Shown here one piece after another: positions 31,991 through 44,716 of a stretch of 64,000 bases of DNA. Every line of letters starts with the position of its first letter. The first letter of the stretch is position 1. The notes beneath the pieces are model-generated. The model did no database searches. It was not told the DNA's origin and saw only the letters and a list, made by a program, of their open reading frames with translations. A program made the translations under genes and the position numbers. Origin of the DNA: Beroe forskalii (taxonomy: Eukaryota; Ctenophora; Nuda; Beroida; Beroidae); contig WFMF01000132.1 of NCBI GenBank assembly GCA_011033025.1, positions 310,001-374,000 on the forward strand, in the 5' to 3' direction.

Positions 31991-32391
31991 TGTCCCGCTG
32001 TCTGGTGTAGGAGTGGTTGTGTTTGAAGAAGCCTCGCATTGCTCCCCACACCTGAGCCTTTGCTTTGTAACGAAGCAACTCTGTGAGGGGAATCACTTCG
32101 AATCTGGGGGAAATACGTATTTAAGGGAGCGAGTTGCAAACGAGAAAGTTTGAAAAACAGGAGGTTTCCCGTTTTCGAATATCATGTGCTAGATGTCGTC
32201 AGCCATTTACCTACATGATATTTTGTGTGTTTTCCTTTTTGCCAATCAAATGGATCAAATTTATTAAAATTTTTACTTATCTACTTACCTAGAAGTTCCT
32301 AGACGAATAAAGTGAATTACGAAACAAACTTAATATATCTATACAAAGAAAATATAATGATGATAGAGATAGATACCAATGTTATATTATA
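31991..32391. other. Unique AT-rich flank, no gene seen
   Basis: It contains 'tcgaagcaactctgtgagg'-type unique sequence and no coding evidence. Confidence 0.45.
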
Positions 32392-33284
32392 CAGGGTGGG
32401 TAAAAAGTCTGGACCCCCCCTCTCCAGCCAAAACGGTAAAAGATACGGACTTGTCCTTTTGAACATATTTAGTATCATCAATTTTGAGTAGAAAAAAGTT
32501 GCCAAAGAAAAAAAAATAATCAAAAAATATGAAGGAGCAATTTTACAAAACTTTCATTTTTGGGCCTCTCAGTCGCTCATTTTCTCCCAAGTCACTGTTG
32601 AGGATAAAGAGCGCTCAGGACGACCGATAGAGCTCTCTCAGAAGTCTGTCAAAATAATAGAAAATTTCTCCTGCAAACGCTACTCAGATCAATAAGGGGC
32701 CATCCATAAAGGACGTCCGCAAAATTTCGGCCATTTTAGACCCCTCCCTCCCCCCTTGTCCGCAATTCAGAAACCCCTCCCTCCCCCCAGGACGTCCGCA
32801 TTTTTCTTGAAAATCTTTTGGGTCATCATTTTTATGCCCGTTTTCTCAAAAATGGTGACAAAATAAACTCAATTCTTTGACTCAATGTCGAAAATATTAG
32901 TCAAGATGCTAAAAAATCGACTTTTCTAGTGAAAAACCAGTAAAATCGACCAAAATTTTCATAAATGCGGACGTCCGCATTTTGCCAAACACCCCCCTCC
33001 CCCTACGTCCGCAAACGTCCGCATTGGCCAGACTCCCCCCTCCCCCCTCTTTGCGGACGTCCTTTATGGATGGCCCCTAAGAGAAAGACTAAACGCAGTG
33101 GTGGAGAATAATGGTGGAGCCACAAAATATTAGATATCATTGATCAATTGTAAAATTTTGTAGATTTACGTGATAATTTAGCTCACAAAAGTGTCGTCTC
33201 AATGCTCCTTCATAAAATCCGACAGAAATAATTTGGAAACTCCAAAATGACTTTTTTCTACTCACATTTGATTTACCCACCCTG
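32392..33284 (+). mobile_element. Mariner/Tc1-like relic
   Basis: The ends CAGGGTGGGTAAA and TTTACCCACCCTG are perfect inverted repeats flanked by TA on both sides (32390-32391 and 33285-33286; the left TA is read across 'tatACAGGG'). At about 32590-32690 the plus strand reads VEDKERSGRPIELSQKSVKI, which matches the linker after the first helix-turn-helix of mariner transposases (the GRP box). The rest of the transposase is deleted and the body is split by a Harbinger-type MITE. Confidence 0.85.
32696..33077. mobile_element. Harbinger-type MITE nested in the mariner relic
   Basis: Ends GGGGCCATCCATAAAGGACG and its reverse complement, with TAA on both sides (32693-32695 and 33078-33080). TIR starting with GGGG and a TWA target are typical of PIF/Harbinger and ISL2EU-like elements. 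The interior is enriched in 'gacgtccgca' words. Confidence 0.87.
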
Positions 33285-33286
33285 TA

Positions 33287-34920
33287 CAGAACATTATATT
33301 ATGGAATATGGGTGTGCCAGAAAGCTGTATTCATATTATCATTAGGGGCATAATTATTGAAATGTTAATTGGTTACGTAGTTGGATCATTAATTGTACAT
33401 ACACAGAAATGTTAAACTGTTAAATTTACCCACGGTGACGAACCTAGTACCTACCTACTTATTATATTTGGTAATTTAGCTAAAGTAAGAACATAAAACA
33501 AGAAAAATCATGGAGTCACTCGTGTCTCATCAAGAGGAATGGCCAGAAAAAGTTCAGCACAATCGGACAAATTTCTAAATTTCAGCTTTCTCGACGCCGC
33601 ATGAAATTGGATAGTTTACATTGTACAAATAAATACAATATAATAGGTGTACTGCAGTGCACGGGAATACAACAACATTTGCTCGACACTCCAATCCATT
33701 TCCCTTGATATTTTCTCTCTCTTTGTTACTCAGTAGGTAGGTACAGTGAGGTGCGATTTGAAATGTATAAACTGTATATTGCACAATGTACATAGTACAA
33801 TGTATATTGTAGAGGCTCATTATTTCCAATAATATACCTAGGTACCAGCAAGGCAAGCGTATTATGACCATTTTATAACTGTTTTATTGCTTTACGTCGC
33901 CAAATGCCAATGCTCCTATGTTTTGTTCTTTTGTTGATTCGAACGTTATAATTTTTAGTGACCTACTTGCCGAACACCAATAGGCTCTTAATATGTAGTG
34001 ACCGGGCGTTCGGGCACATTCTGACACTGAAGTTTTAATATTTTAGCAATCAACATTATTCTTGTAAAACTTTTGCTACATTTGATTGAACTAGCGCAGC
34101 AATCGAATCCAATATTCCAATAGTCCACCGGGCACCGTAATATGCATTTCAACCTGACAGAACATTATGCAATATTACAATCACTAATTGGAAGGATCTT
34201 CAAAAGATTCTAGAAGTTGTATTGGAGTCTTAGCCTAATCACAGCTTCATGCTTTCAATACTTTCATAGAAACTCATATACAGATCATTCCTATCTTTAT
34301 GATTGCTTGCAGAAGTGAGAACTTTCAACTTTAGGATATGATGACAAAACAGATTTGAATTTATTTTAGGTATACTATATTTAAAGAATTAAAATAAGCA
34401 CGGTATTCCAGAAGGGCGTGCTCCACTCCAATACAATCACTAATGACAAGCCACCTGGTGGACCACTCAGTGTACCACCGTTCTAGAAGTAGGCTTCAAC
34501 ACGTTCCAGAACTTTCATTGTAATTAGAATTATCTACACAATATACTACTGTTCTATGTCAGGACCTTCTAGCCTTCATTCAGACCATAATATTCGGACC
34601 ATACTATAGAGTCTCTAGTCTTAGAGTTAGGACCAAGCTAAATTACAGCTGAATCTAGAAGTTTTGAATCAGCTTAGCTATCCAGTGAAATTAATAATTA
34701 TGTAAAGATTGTAATTCTAAGTAATTCTAAAGATTGTAATTCTAAACGTATGGTTATGGAAGGTATGGGTATGGAGGGTATAGGTTAAACGGTGAGCATA
34801 ATATCTTGTAAAATTAGTGGTCTACTGGCTTCTAACGTCTAAATAGCACACCCTAGTGGAAAATTCGAGAACAAAAATTCAAGTAATTTTTGGTAGAAAT
34901 TAGTCACTCTAAAGCTCTAA
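33287..34920. other. Intergenic, no gene seen
   Basis: AT-rich. Short repeats of 'tacattgtac'-like sequence near 33780-33820. No coding frame of note. Confidence 0.5.
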
Positions 34921-34924
34921 GCAC

Positions 34925-35885
34925 CACACAACTCTGACACCATTGTACTCGGACACCACTCTACCCAGAAAGTGACACCACTATGACTGTAACAGTGTAA
35001 CGACATTCGACTGTGACACCAATTCACTCAGACATAACTCTGTCCTGACACCACTCTACCCTGAAACCACTCTTACCTGACACCCACCCACTCTGACAGC
35101 ACTCTACCCTGACACCACTCTACCTTGACGCCACTATACTTTGACACCACCCAACCCTAACACCACTTTACTTTGACACCACTCTAACCTGACGCCACAA
35201 TACTTTTGCACTACTCCATCCCGACACCCTTCTACCCTGACAGCGACACCACTCTATCCTCTTATTCTGACACCACTTTGTCCTGACACCACTCTACCCT
35301 GACACCAACTCACTTATTGACATCACTCTACTCTGACACCACTATACTTTGACACCACTCCACCCTGACACTGCTCTACCTTGACACCACTAGTATACTT
35401 TGACACCACTCTTACCTGACGTCACTTTACTTTGACACCAATCTACCCTGACACCACTCTACCCTGACACCACTATACTTAGACACCACTCTACCCTGAC
35501 ATCACTCCACTTTGACACCACTCTACCCTGACACCACTCTACTCTGACACCACTTTCCTTTGACACCACTCCACCCTGACAACACTCCACCCTGACACCA
35601 ATCTACCGTGACACCACTCTACCCTGAATCCACTCTACACTGACACCACTCTTCCCTGGCACCACTATACTTTGACACCACTCCATCCTGACACCACTCC
35701 ACCCTGAAACCACTCTTCTTTGACACCACTCCACCATGACACCACTATACTTTGACACCACTCCATCCTGACACCACTCTTCTTTGACACCACTCCACCC
35801 TAAAACCACTATACATTGACACCACTCCACCCTAACACCACTCCACCGTGACACCACTCCACCGTGACACCACTCGGACCCCACT
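34925..35885. repeat. Degenerate GACACCACTCTACCCT minisatellite
   Basis: Nearly 1 kb of units of about 16 bp around 'gacaccactctaccct', more regular towards the right end (35500-35880). On the minus strand it gives a spurious Val/Ser/Gly/Trp-rich frame. Confidence 0.9.
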
Positions 35886-37675
35886 CACCTGACCGCACCG
35901 AATATCTGCGGCTGGTGGTGCACTCCGTACCACGTGATTGCAGTTTCCAGCACCTCGACCTCTGATTTAACGTTGAGATCGTCACGTGACATCAGCGTGT
36001 GAGCCAGGGGCAGGGGTAGCGAGCAGACTGCGGGAGGTAGGGTTACTGATTCTAAGAAAGTAAGAAGAGGGGAGGATTAACAGGGGCAGGGGCAGCGTGC
36101 AGACTGCGGGAGGGATGGTTTCAGATTCTATGAAGAGGGGAGGATTGAAAGTTTTCAAGGGGAGGGTGGGTTAAAGTTTTCAAGAGGAGGGTTTGTTAAG
36201 GTTTTTATCAAAGTTTTCAAGAGGAGGGTTTGTTATGGTTTTTAAGACGATGGGAGGTCTTTTCACAGCCTTCAAGATTTTAAACACGAAGAATGGTAAA
36301 GTTGGTTTAGAGTGACGTCATTATCATGGTTTAGGATGGGATATTGATGGCGTCATTATCAAAGTTAAGGATGGATTATTAAGGACAGTGGACTACTTAT
36401 TTTTCGTGCGTGGCTTTGATTGGAACTTTGGATAGAACAGGGATGATGACAAGGGAATGAGACAAGAGAGAGTAACTGGAAAATGGAAGGCGGTAATTAT
36501 TGGAATCCTCATTGATAAGGTTTACCAATACCAGACAGTATATTTCCTGAACTTACTGTGATATCATTTAAGAAGCAATTTGGGATAAAAAGTTTTTCCG
36601 TATGTACTGTATAGCGACCCACTGCTCTTTTAGCGCAATAATTTTGTGCTAGTTTCGTCCAATTTATTTCTTGCAGACCAAATCTGTGCAATGGTTCATT
36701 ACGAAGCCTCCTGCTTAATAGCATGAACCATGAGTATAATGATCCATATTTACAAAGGAGTAAAGCTTGTTTTGGATGACCTTCCGACCAATTTCTACAA
36801 TAATATGCGTATTTTGCTTTGTCCATGGCATTTTCAGTATGTTGAGTTCAGGGAGGGGCATTTAAGGCAGTGACGCTGCCTTAAATTACCATGAGTAAAC
36901 TTACGGAGTCTTGTCGAATGAGCTTAAAATCATCAAAAATTAGAGTGTCTACTTTAGGATTTTATGGAATGCCTTATACCCGGAAACACTTGAAATCTGA
37001 CATCTCTGGCAGTATATAGAAGAGTGTTTTGCACGTATCGTGGCACGGCGTCACTGTACTGCTTAGTACTCAAGTTTTTAATTACCATATGCGATATTTA
37101 TGAGTCGCATGTTTTACGAATACTTTCTGCTGAATTCTGATTTTCCTCTAATTTGCGACTTCTCATTTTGTGGCAAATTACTAAATTAGAGGAAAATCAC
37201 AATTTAGGAGTTCAAGTATTCGTAATTACATACACAAATCAAAAAGTTATAAAACACAACAATTTCCCAGGCAATCACACCATATCCTTGAATCCACCAT
37301 GAAAGTAATAAACTATGAACTCACTAGATTCCGTGATATCGGTGAAGCTCTCGCTGCAAGTCTGGCGGCTCTAGCAGCCGCAGAGTACATCGTGTAATCG
37401 TGTACTCCTCCTGTACTGGAGCTATACATTGTACACTGTACATTATCTGAGTAATCCGTACACTGTACATTATCTGAGTATCCGTGCACTCATTCCACTG
37501 TAAGGAGCTGTGGGGAGGAGCTGGTTCTGTGTACTGAGCAGTGAACCGCAGCACTTCACAGCAGTTTCCAGGGGTAATGCTTACCTGAGGGGATGCGGGG
37601 GATTTAGGGGATAAAGTTATCCATCCCATGTCCTTTTACTAAAGTTGCCACCTCATGCCCTTTTATGAATTTATC
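35886..37675. other. Intergenic, no gene seen
   Basis: It includes a G-rich tract (36010-36250) and an inverted repeat 'ttttcctctaatttg ... attagaggaaaat' (about 37140-37200) that looks like a small MITE. A 105-codon minus frame at 36509-36826 has no recognisable features. Confidence 0.5.
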
Positions 37676-37860
37676 ATAGCTACTATCCCATGTCCTTTAA
37701 CCATAGCTACCATCCCATGCCCTTTTACCATAGCTACCATCCCATGTCCTTTAACCATAGCTACCATCCCATGCCCTTTACCATAGCTACCATCCCATGT
37801 CCTTTTACCATAGCTACCACCGCATGCCCTCATACCATAGCAACCATCCCATGGTCAGTT
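37675..37860. repeat. 26-bp minisatellite (ACCATAGCTACCATCCCATG)
   Basis: About seven copies of a 26-28 bp unit 'accatagctaccatcccatg(t/c)cctttt'. Confidence 0.88.
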
Positions 37861-38967
37861 CCAAATTTCCAATACGTTTGAAATTATCTCCGAGACCAAG
37901 CAAATTCTATAACTCCCTGCCACATTATTTAAGGACCAGTTAAGTTTGCACTATTTATTCGTTACTAAACCCTTCCCTCTCTATGCCCAGTGCCTACTTG
38001 TCCTACTTAATATTATCCCATTCCATACGGTATTTAGCTAGGTTTTAACTTCTCTATGCAATAATTTATGGCTGATAAGCAAATGTCAAATTGAGCTGAA
38101 GCAACCGCATGAATGAAAACTGCAAGGCGCAAATTAAGGCTGGCATGAAATGATACATGAAAGGGGACCATGCAAATTTAGAGATTTTCAGCAACTTGAA
38201 TACCAATTCCTGCAAAATACCAGTAGTTTTATCGCGCATGTGATTCGTTGCGACTTGTAACCCTAAACGCTTATCTAATCTGACAAACAAAGCACATACC
38301 TACCCCTACTCTTCCTACTAACAGTACGTTTTGTTTTTGTTGCTGTATTGACAAATTTATCATTAGTTTCAGATGCACAATTTGATATCATGACCACAGG
38401 CGATATAAGTCCATGATAGTTGTATCTGTTGCACAATAGACCCCACTAACAACACTCAACAGTGGTTGGAAGTTAAAAAAAGAGAAAAAATTGTAATCTC
38501 ACTTCTAGCAAGTAATTCAACACCAAAGTTGCCATTTACCGAGATAAAGGTTTCCTAGGAAAATCATTTATTTGCTTATTTCTTTGTTTGTCTGTGATTT
38601 CCTCTCCTTTTGTTCTTTAATCTAGAAAGAAAGCCCTCATAATAAAATATCTCTGATCGCTGCGTCCGATAGAATTCACGATATTTTTAACTTCCTTGTT
38701 TCATAACGACCTTGAGAAAAGAGAGATAACATTATAATCGGTACCTTCTTTAGGAGTTAAAACCTGTTAAACCAGGCATGGGTGTTTTGTGTTAATATAG
38801 GACACATATAACGAACAAGAATCACACGTGATCCATAATAAGTACCTGATTTTTGCGCCTACCCATTCTCTAATATCGAACCACCTCACAACAGTAAACC
38901 CGGGCAGCTTCTAAAACACAATATTAGGCAGTTCGGCGTCCTCAATTCACCATTTTACGTTATGATA
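37861..38967. other. Intergenic up to the right-arm boundary, no gene seen
   Basis: No coding sequence on either strand that I can support. The right-arm homology begins at about 38968 with 'gacgtcaccgaaacctc'. Confidence 0.5.
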
Positions 38968-39139
38968 ATGACGTCACCGAAACCTCCTACGGTAGGTGGA
39001 CTTTAAGACTAAATGTCTCTCACCAACGTTACAGATGGTCGGGTCTGCCGATCATCACGAAGGTTTCGAGAAATTTAGAAAAATAGTGCAACAAACCCAC
39101 CATAATCTCCCTTCAGTTGCCACTTAGTTATTTGAGTAT

Positions 39140-39785
39140 TCAAAGATACGAGCCACTGCCCAGATAAGGGCACCTAATTTGAGTTTTCACTGCGTAAACC
39201 TGCAAGATACGAGCCACTGCCCAGATAAGGGCACCTAATTTGAGTATTCACTGAGTAAACCTGCAAGATACGAGCCACTGCCCAGATAAGGGCACCTAAT
39301 TTGAGTATTCACTGCATAAACCTGCAAGATACGAGCCACTGCCCAGATAAGGGCACCTAATTTGAGTATTCACTGCATAAACCTGCAAGATACGAGCCAC
39401 TGCCCAGATAAGGGCACCTAATTTGAGTATTCACTGCATAAACCTGCAAGATACGAGCCACTGCCCAGATAAGGGCACCTAATTTGAGTATTCACTGCAT
39501 AAACCTGCAAGATACGAGCCACTGCCCAGATAAAGGCACCTAATTTGAATATTCATTGCATAAATCTGCAAGATGCGAGCCACTGCCCAGATAAAGGCAC
39601 CTAATTTGAATATTCACTGCATAAACCTGCAAGATACGAGCCACTGCCCAGATAAGGGCACCTAATTTGAGTATTCACTGCATAAACCTGCAAGATACGA
39701 GCCACTGCCCAGATAAAGGCACCTAATTTGAGTATTCACTGCATAAACCTGTAAGATACGAGCCACTGCCCAGATAAGGGGTGTG
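39140..39785 (-). repeat. 61-bp tandem repeat, about 11 copies (right)
   Basis: Same unit as 16600-17040, inverted. Copies of 'gagccactgcccagataa' lie every 61 bp from 39147 to 39757. The last copy is BTB exon 4 itself. Confidence 0.93.
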
Positions 39786-41185
39786 TGTTGGAACATGTCC
39801 ACGAGTCGGAAGAGCTCCAGGAGGGTTATAACGTCAAAACACTGCTCCTGAAGGAGATTGTAATCTGTGTTGTACAGTAGCTAGGTATAGGATGAACTGT
39901 TCTAAATCATGCCCGGTCATTTGGGAATTTCAGGAGGCTATCTTCTTAGAACTCGCGACATCTACACGTAAAATCCCAATTTTTTAGGTCTATACTATAT
40001 TGAAAATATATAGGTAGAGATATATTTTCTATAACACGTACAAGTAACATTTTAAAGTTAGTTACCACGAGCCAGAGGGATTCAGCCCTCGATGGTATGT
40101 GGCATAATATACTCACGTCAAAGCTTCCTATTTCTCCGGAGATGAGTTTCAGGAAGAGCCTCATCGAGTCAACACTCACGTTCTTCAACTCAATAACTTT
40201 TGCGATGCTCTCGCGAAACGCTGGTCTGAAAAACAGTGTTTTTTATACTTTTATAATTCTGTGCTACTAAATAGCAGAACAACAAGTTATTTTACTTTCA
40301 AAAGAGCTAAATTGTTACTTGAGTATTCATTTACCATTATCGTATTATCCAATAACCAGATCACAGGTTATGTTTTAAAACTCTTATACATATTCTGTGC
40401 CAAAATTAACGAATCTTTATAAATCTAGGACTATGACGTCGAGTGATGAAGGTGACAGTGTTGAGTATCACCCGGTTGCTGTTGATGCACCGCCCGAGAA
40501 AATAAACCGCGCTCATTCGATACAAAGCCAGGCCAGGGATGCCACTTCCATCGTAAGTCGGAGGACTGCCAGCTCACTTCGGAGTTTTGTTGACGACGAT
40601 TCAGAGGAACCCCCAACACGAGAACGTAAGTTCATCCATCCATACTAATTGGTACACTGAATCCTTCTCTAACCTTCATTATTATCATTATTTGATATCA
40701 TAAAGAAGTCAATGAATAGAACTTACAAATAAAATATAAATTACTGAAGGTGATTAAGAGAAGGTTTTTTCCACCTGAACATGTTGGAGAAGAAAGCACA
40801 TTGTCTGGCCAGAGTTTCCCTGTGTGCCCGGACTCTCCCCCCTTCCACAATGAATTCCACGTCGTGATCCCTCTCCGGGTGCAGGTTACCTTCCGAGATT
40901 AATTTACAAGGAACATTGGTTTTGGGGATCGAAATTTTGGGGGTACGAAATTTGGAGATATTTTTGGGTTATCACACATATGAACGTATGTCGTATGATG
41001 ATGGCATCGTATTGAGATTAAGTGGGGAACTAAAATATATGGGGATTTTTTCGAAGAATCGCCAAATTTTTTTACCATATAATTAATGTGTCTCTCGTAA
41101 GATTTACCTTCCGACAAGCTGTCTGGTATCAGAAGACCAGGAGATCCTCTGTTGGTTCTTCTACATATCCTCCGTTAACAATCAT
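39749..41185 (-). pseudogene. BTB/POZ-domain gene, right copy (frameshifted)
   Basis: Minus-strand exons 41185-41108, 40889-40775, 40225-40117 and 39847-39749 correspond one to one with the left copy. Exon 1 is 78 nt rather than 79: one C is missing in 'gatctcctggtc', which brings a TGA into frame soon after. The other three exons are the same length as on the left. Whether this is a true null allele or a consensus error cannot be told from sequence. The gene again lies across the 5' exon of the UNC-93-like gene on the other strand. Confidence 0.72.
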
Positions 41186-43611
41186 AGTCAATCATGCCTA
41201 AAACACAGCCACTGTCAGCAAATTTATATAAATGAGTGGATATTGGAGTTGAAAATATCAGTATTTGATACAGTGTCGTTTCAGCATTCATTTCGAAGCC
41301 GTTTCTGAATGTTTTGGTGAGTGGCGGAGTTATGTGCCTCGTTTACTGTGGATTCTTTCCTGGCCAAGGAATGTTGAATACCGTTATAGAAGATGCAGGA
41401 GCAAGTTTAAGCGAACAAGATGGGTTCATAAGTCAGGGTATGAAATATGATATAATTTTCATTATTCTAACTTTTGTTATATGTGTTACCTAATTAATAA
41501 ATGATTACTTAATACTTATATCAGTATCAGAATATAGTTTCAAGTGCCATTCAAGAATTTACATATCACATGCCGTATCCTCAATCAAAAACGGTTTTAT
41601 GTTTGACATAAATTTGAATATAATATTTAACATAAATTGTATGCCAAATGAATAAAAAACAGTCATAACAATTAACATAAATGTATAATCTTTTTGGCTA
41701 TTATAAAACACAAGACATGTTGATATGCTAGTTTAAACATTTGTGCCACCTGTCAAAATGATGGATTGACAATAGTCCTTGAGAAATGAATAGCACCTAT
41801 TGTAAAACACATCTACAAGGCTGGCATCTATCAAGGAAGCCTGTTATCATCTTCCATGACATATTATTTTATACACCGAGAGGTGAAAGGTGTGTCACAC
41901 CGTAACATGTGTGAAGAAGCAACATAGAGTAATTCATCTGCCTTGTACACTAATTTATTGTTTTCAATAATCTAATAATACATAAAATGTTTCACAGGTA
42001 TACTTTACTTATTCAAATATCAGTGCCCTTTTCATCTCAATTGTGATCAATATGGTTGGGATCAGAATGAGCCTAGAATAGGTTCAGCCCCTTTTTATGC
42101 AGGACTTTCGTTGTTATCATTTTAAAATCATGGGCAATCTACCTAGGATCTTTCCATGAACTGGTATGAGACAATTGAAGATACTCCTTTTGAATTTGCA
42201 TACTGCATAAAATAATGATCAGTATATATTGAAAGCAGCATTATATTTCTAAATGCTTTAGAGTTTCAATGATAATGATAGAAAATTAACAACATATACC
42301 AGGAAATGCTTTCAGGTCTAGGGATGGGTTTCATTTGGGTTGTTTGCCCAAAGATTCTAACAGATAATTCAAGTGAAGAGAACATGCAACGTAATGCAAG
42401 CTTATGGTGGTGTATTTATGTTTTCAGTATGATTTTAGGTGAGTACATTTTGAAATTTTGAAGATTGAATTATGTTTGATTAATTATTTATGTTAGGGAA
42501 ACAAAATTTTTAAGTTGAACTTTGAATGCTATTAAAGTTGTAGGAATGATACAAATAGTTTTTTTTTTCTGGAATTCTTCATCATAATTTTAACTTATTT
42601 ATTTTGCTATTTTGCTTTCAACGTGGTTTCCACTTTTTGATACATCTAATGTTCACCATTGTATTTACCATTTATGGCCCAATTATAGTTTTAGCCAGGC
42701 ATGTTTCTACTAAATAAAATTTTATTTAATCAATGCTGATAATTCATCTTCAATAAAAACATGTTACATTCAGGGAATATTGCAGATTATTTTTACCTTG
42801 GAAGCTTGGATCACATTAACAGCACAACCCGAATAACCATCTATTGTTTCCTGTGCATTCACAGCTGGAGCACGTCCCTGGTCGGGGTTTTAGGATACAG
42901 AAACATTGTTCCAGAAGAATCAGATGATCTTCTATCTTCCTAGAGTAATAAAATGCAAGTATGGTACGAGACAATCATACAACTTCACAAAAAATAAAGA
43001 ACACGCTCATCCGCTATAAAGAAACCCTGTGTAGGAAAAGTGTTGGATTATTTGTATTTGTCCTAGCATACAATTCATTTGTTTTAGCATTTTATACAAT
43101 GACATTTGAAACTTGCATTGGTAATACATTCAGTGATAGACAACTTATTCCATTGATGAGTTGTGTCTTTGGAATTGCTGAAGTTTTTGGATCATTGACA
43201 TTTGAGAGACTTTGCAGAAAATTTAGTAATGGCTTTCTTGTTCTGTGTCTATTCACAATGGCAATAGTATCCTTTTACCTAACATTCCTCATGTTCCCCA
43301 AAGAATCAAGCTACATGCAAACTGAAGCAATCAGTTACATCCCTAGACAAAAAAGTGTTGTCCTAATAATAGCATTTCTTCTGGGAATAACGGATGCAGG
43401 ATTCAACATTATAGGAACTGCAATGGTTGGATTTTTGTTTGCATCAGAAAGTGAAATAGGTTTTATGCTCCTCAATGCAGTCATGTCTGTTGGAACAGCA
43501 ACAGTACTCTTTATAAGTTCTCAACTATCCCTGTATGCCATTTTAGCTATATTGGTATGCTTTTGTACATTAAGTTCTATGTTTATTGCATTGGATGTTA
43601 TAAAGCCTTGA
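40433..43611 (+). pseudogene. UNC-93-like MFS gene, right copy (frameshifted)
   Basis: Exons 40433-40625, 41285-41437, about 41998-42165, 42303-42438 and 42774-43611 match the left copy. Exon 1 is the same 193 nt and gives the same N-terminus. Exon 3 carries several small indels. Exon 5 lacks 'at' near 42844, gains 2 nt near 42879, and gains bases around 42939-42955, which creates a TAG. The 3' part (from about 42961) is open to the end and keeps the C-terminus (...SQLSLYAILAILVCFCTLSS, then MFIALDVIKP) that is lost by frameshift in the left copy. So each arm is broken at a different place. Confidence 0.75.
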
Positions 43612-44580
43612 TTAGACTATGCAGAAGATGACTGTATATTTTGTTCAACAAAAAAGATAGCGCCCTGATTAATGAAATTAGAAAAAACAAGAAGTGATTC
43701 TTGGTTTAATATTGTTTGAACTTGATCAAATAATTGTCAAATACAAGGCCACAAAAAACAAAGTCAAATAATTCAGCATCCAGATATTTAAGTTTATAGT
43801 GGAAATGCTGAAGACTGACACATGTTTCACTATATGAAATATCCATATCGAACAATTTAGATTTGGAATGTAATTTGGATATTGTATAATTTAGTATGAT
43901 ATTTTGATGCAATATGTTGGAAGAAATTTTGATTGAAAATACACCCTGTTAACTTGTGTCTGAGAGTCTGAGTATTAAACATCATTTCAAGCCTATGATC
44001 ATAGGTCCACTGTCCACTGTTCATTCACTAGATAAAAACTAGTTTATTATCTTAAATATTACTGCATTCAGAAATGATTGTCACCACAGGCATAAAATGA
44101 CAAATAAGACCAAACATGTCAAAATTTCGACAGATTCGAGTACAAGGGTCTTTACCAGACTGAATTGCAAATTTCAAGTGTTAACGAAGAATTTTGAGTG
44201 AGTCATCTAGCTTGTTTTTAAAAATAATTGTCAGGATAAAATAAAATAAAATAATCATTTTTGATAAATACATCAACACTATTCTCAGAACTCAAATATC
44301 TTCAACTTTCCACCTCTTACTGGATCTTCCAGCCTCTTATAACATTGAAATTTGAAATAGAGAAGTAACAGGCCATGTTTTTATGGTTTAATTTCATTAT
44401 TCAGGGCATATTCAGGGCGTTCAGGTCCAAAACTAATTAAGAATAGGATGATTGGTTGACATCCAGGGCAAATTTCTGTATGAACAATTCTGTAAACCAG
44501 TCTTTGATGGGATCCATGAAAAAACTGCCTTTATCAGAGAGCTAAACATCGATCACCACGGCAATGTCTTTCATCTTTTA
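43612..44580. other. 3' flank of UNC-93-like gene, no gene seen
   Basis: Shared with left-arm 11817-12700. It contains the empty sites for the 34-nt (44088-44096) and 452-bp (44516-44524) left-arm insertions. Confidence 0.6.
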
Positions 44581-44716
44581 GACTCCCATGTAAACGGAAG
44601 CGGTCAGTCTCCCATATAAACGGGAGCCTTTATTATCTACGACAATGACGTAACTCAGAAAATATAATTTAGCGCACCTAATGCTTTAAGGATATAGGTT
44701 CCTAAGCCCGCACAGG

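Noticed and set aside
35603-35884. 93-codon frame rich in Val, Ser, Gly and Trp
   Set aside because: Minus-strand reading of the GACACCACTCTACCCT minisatellite.
36509-36826. 105-codon minus-strand frame
   Set aside because: No recognisable motif, splice context or coding character.
41265-41450. Frame SIHFEAVSECFGEWRSYV... and its left-arm mate 14846-15061
   Set aside because: Wrong frame of UNC-93-like exon 2; the hydrophobic frame matches phase and family.
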